From an uncultured Phascolarctobacterium sp. (GTDB lineage: Bacteria; Bacillota; Negativicutes; Acidaminococcales; Acidaminococcaceae), in assembly GCA_946002345.1 (NCBI GenBank), contig CAMFZA010000118.1, positions 1 through 5,843 on the forward strand: DNA of 5,843 nucleotides, read 5' to 3'. Positions 5,405 through 5,843 of the stretch are shown here, piece after piece. The translations under genes were made by a program, and so were the position numbers. The notes below the pieces were generated by a model that was not told the DNA's origin, made no database searches, and saw only the letters and a program-made list of their open reading frames with translations. The first letter of the stretch is position 1; every line of letters begins with the position of its first letter.

Positions 5405-5843
5405 ATGAAGGAAGCTAGGGACTTAGAGTTTAAAGAGATGGTAAGTAATTCATTTTTGAAAACAGTAAGTGCTTTTGCCAATTACGGCGAAGGGAGGATT
5501 CTGTTCGGCGTTGATGATAATGGTAATGCTGTAGGGATGGAAAATCCCCAGCAAGTATGTTTAGATTTGGAAAATAAGATTAATGATAGCATAACTCCCT
5601 GCCCAAATTATACCCTAGAGATAGATAGTAAAAAGGTTGTCATGTTAAAGATAAAAGAAGGATTGGACAAGCCTTATTTGTACAAGGGTAAAGCTTATAG
5701 ACGTAATGATACAGCCACTATCGAAGTTGACAGGGTGGAATTGAATCGTTTGACCTTGTTGGGTTTGGGAAGATATTTTGATGAGCTGAGTGCGCAAAAG
5801 CAGGATTTGCAGTTTACAGTATTGGAAAAGGCGTTGCAGGAAA
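5405..5843 (+). CDS. AlbA_2 (Schlafen-like, formerly AAA_4) domain protein, 3' end beyond the window
   Basis: The frame opens at ATG 5405 and stays open through 146 codons to the window end. AGG at 5394-5396, eight bases upstream, is a moderate ribosome binding site. The N-terminal domain reads LEFKE at residues 7-11, then FLKTVSAFANYGEGRILFGV (18-37), DDNGNAVG (38-45), KPYLYKGKAYRRNDTAT (89-105). This is the standard AlbA_2 pattern: an E-FK strand, a K-(T/S)-SAFAN-GG-like loop and an F-G-V-D-D-G strand, followed by the Y-R-G-(S/T) strand near residue 100. Proteins of this family (PF04326) are DNA- or RNA-binding, often carry a C-terminal HTH or helicase-like part, and are frequent in defence islands and mobile regions. 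Residues 106-146 are helical and unassigned, and the C-terminal domain is not visible. It has its own promoter, so it is not part of the jet operon. The exact function is unknown. Confidence 0.82.
   Translation, partial: MKEARDLEFKEMVSNSFLKTVSAFANYGEGRILFGVDDNGNAVGMENPQQVCLDLENKINDSITPCPNYTLEIDSKKVVMLKIKEGLDKPYLYKGKAYRRNDTATIEVDRVELNRLTLLGLGRYFDELSAQKQDLQFTVLEKALQE

Overview
The window looks like part of a bacterial defence region, probably from a Firmicutes-type (low-to-moderate GC, Gram-positive-lineage) genome. The support is protein style, codon use and strong AGGAG-type ribosome binding sites; the exact lineage cannot be named from the sequence. All recognisable genes lie on the + strand.

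Bases 1-4983 carry two adjacent genes that read as the JetB and JetC subunits of a Wadjet-type (MukBEF/MksBEF-like SMC) anti-plasmid system. The small MukE-like subunit (frame visible from base 3, ending at 572) overlaps the start of the SMC ATPase by 14 bases, so the two are translationally coupled. The ATPase frame runs from 559 to 4983 (about 1474 codons). It has a Walker A head, two long coiled-coil arms around a globular hinge, and a C-terminal head with signature motif and Walker B. The frame is cut by one in-frame TAG at 3535-3537, leaving a 992-residue N-terminal ORF and a 468-residue C-terminal ORF. The small subunit also seems to carry an in-frame TGA, at 33-35, upstream of the only usable start (TTG 141). 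The kleisin-like JetA would be expected off the left edge. No JetD (TOPRIM nuclease) follows JetC. The simplest reading is a decaying Wadjet locus, though a split but functional ATPase cannot be excluded.

Bases 4984-5404 hold no convincing gene. They contain an unusual array: two direct copies of an 80-base unit (5025-5104 and 5257-5336, 71/80 identical by eye) built from inverted GTTGCA/TGCAAC motifs, with a long terminator-like hairpin (5141-5186) between them. The second copy keeps near-perfect dyads and runs into the -35 of an extended -10 promoter (TGATATAAT, 5352-5360), so it could be an operator.

That promoter drives a gene starting at 5405 and running off the right edge. It encodes an AlbA_2 (Schlafen-like, formerly AAA_4) domain protein, a family often found as regulators or in defence islands. 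The window thus holds a damaged SMC-type defence operon next to a separately promoted, apparently dyad-controlled AlbA_2 gene.
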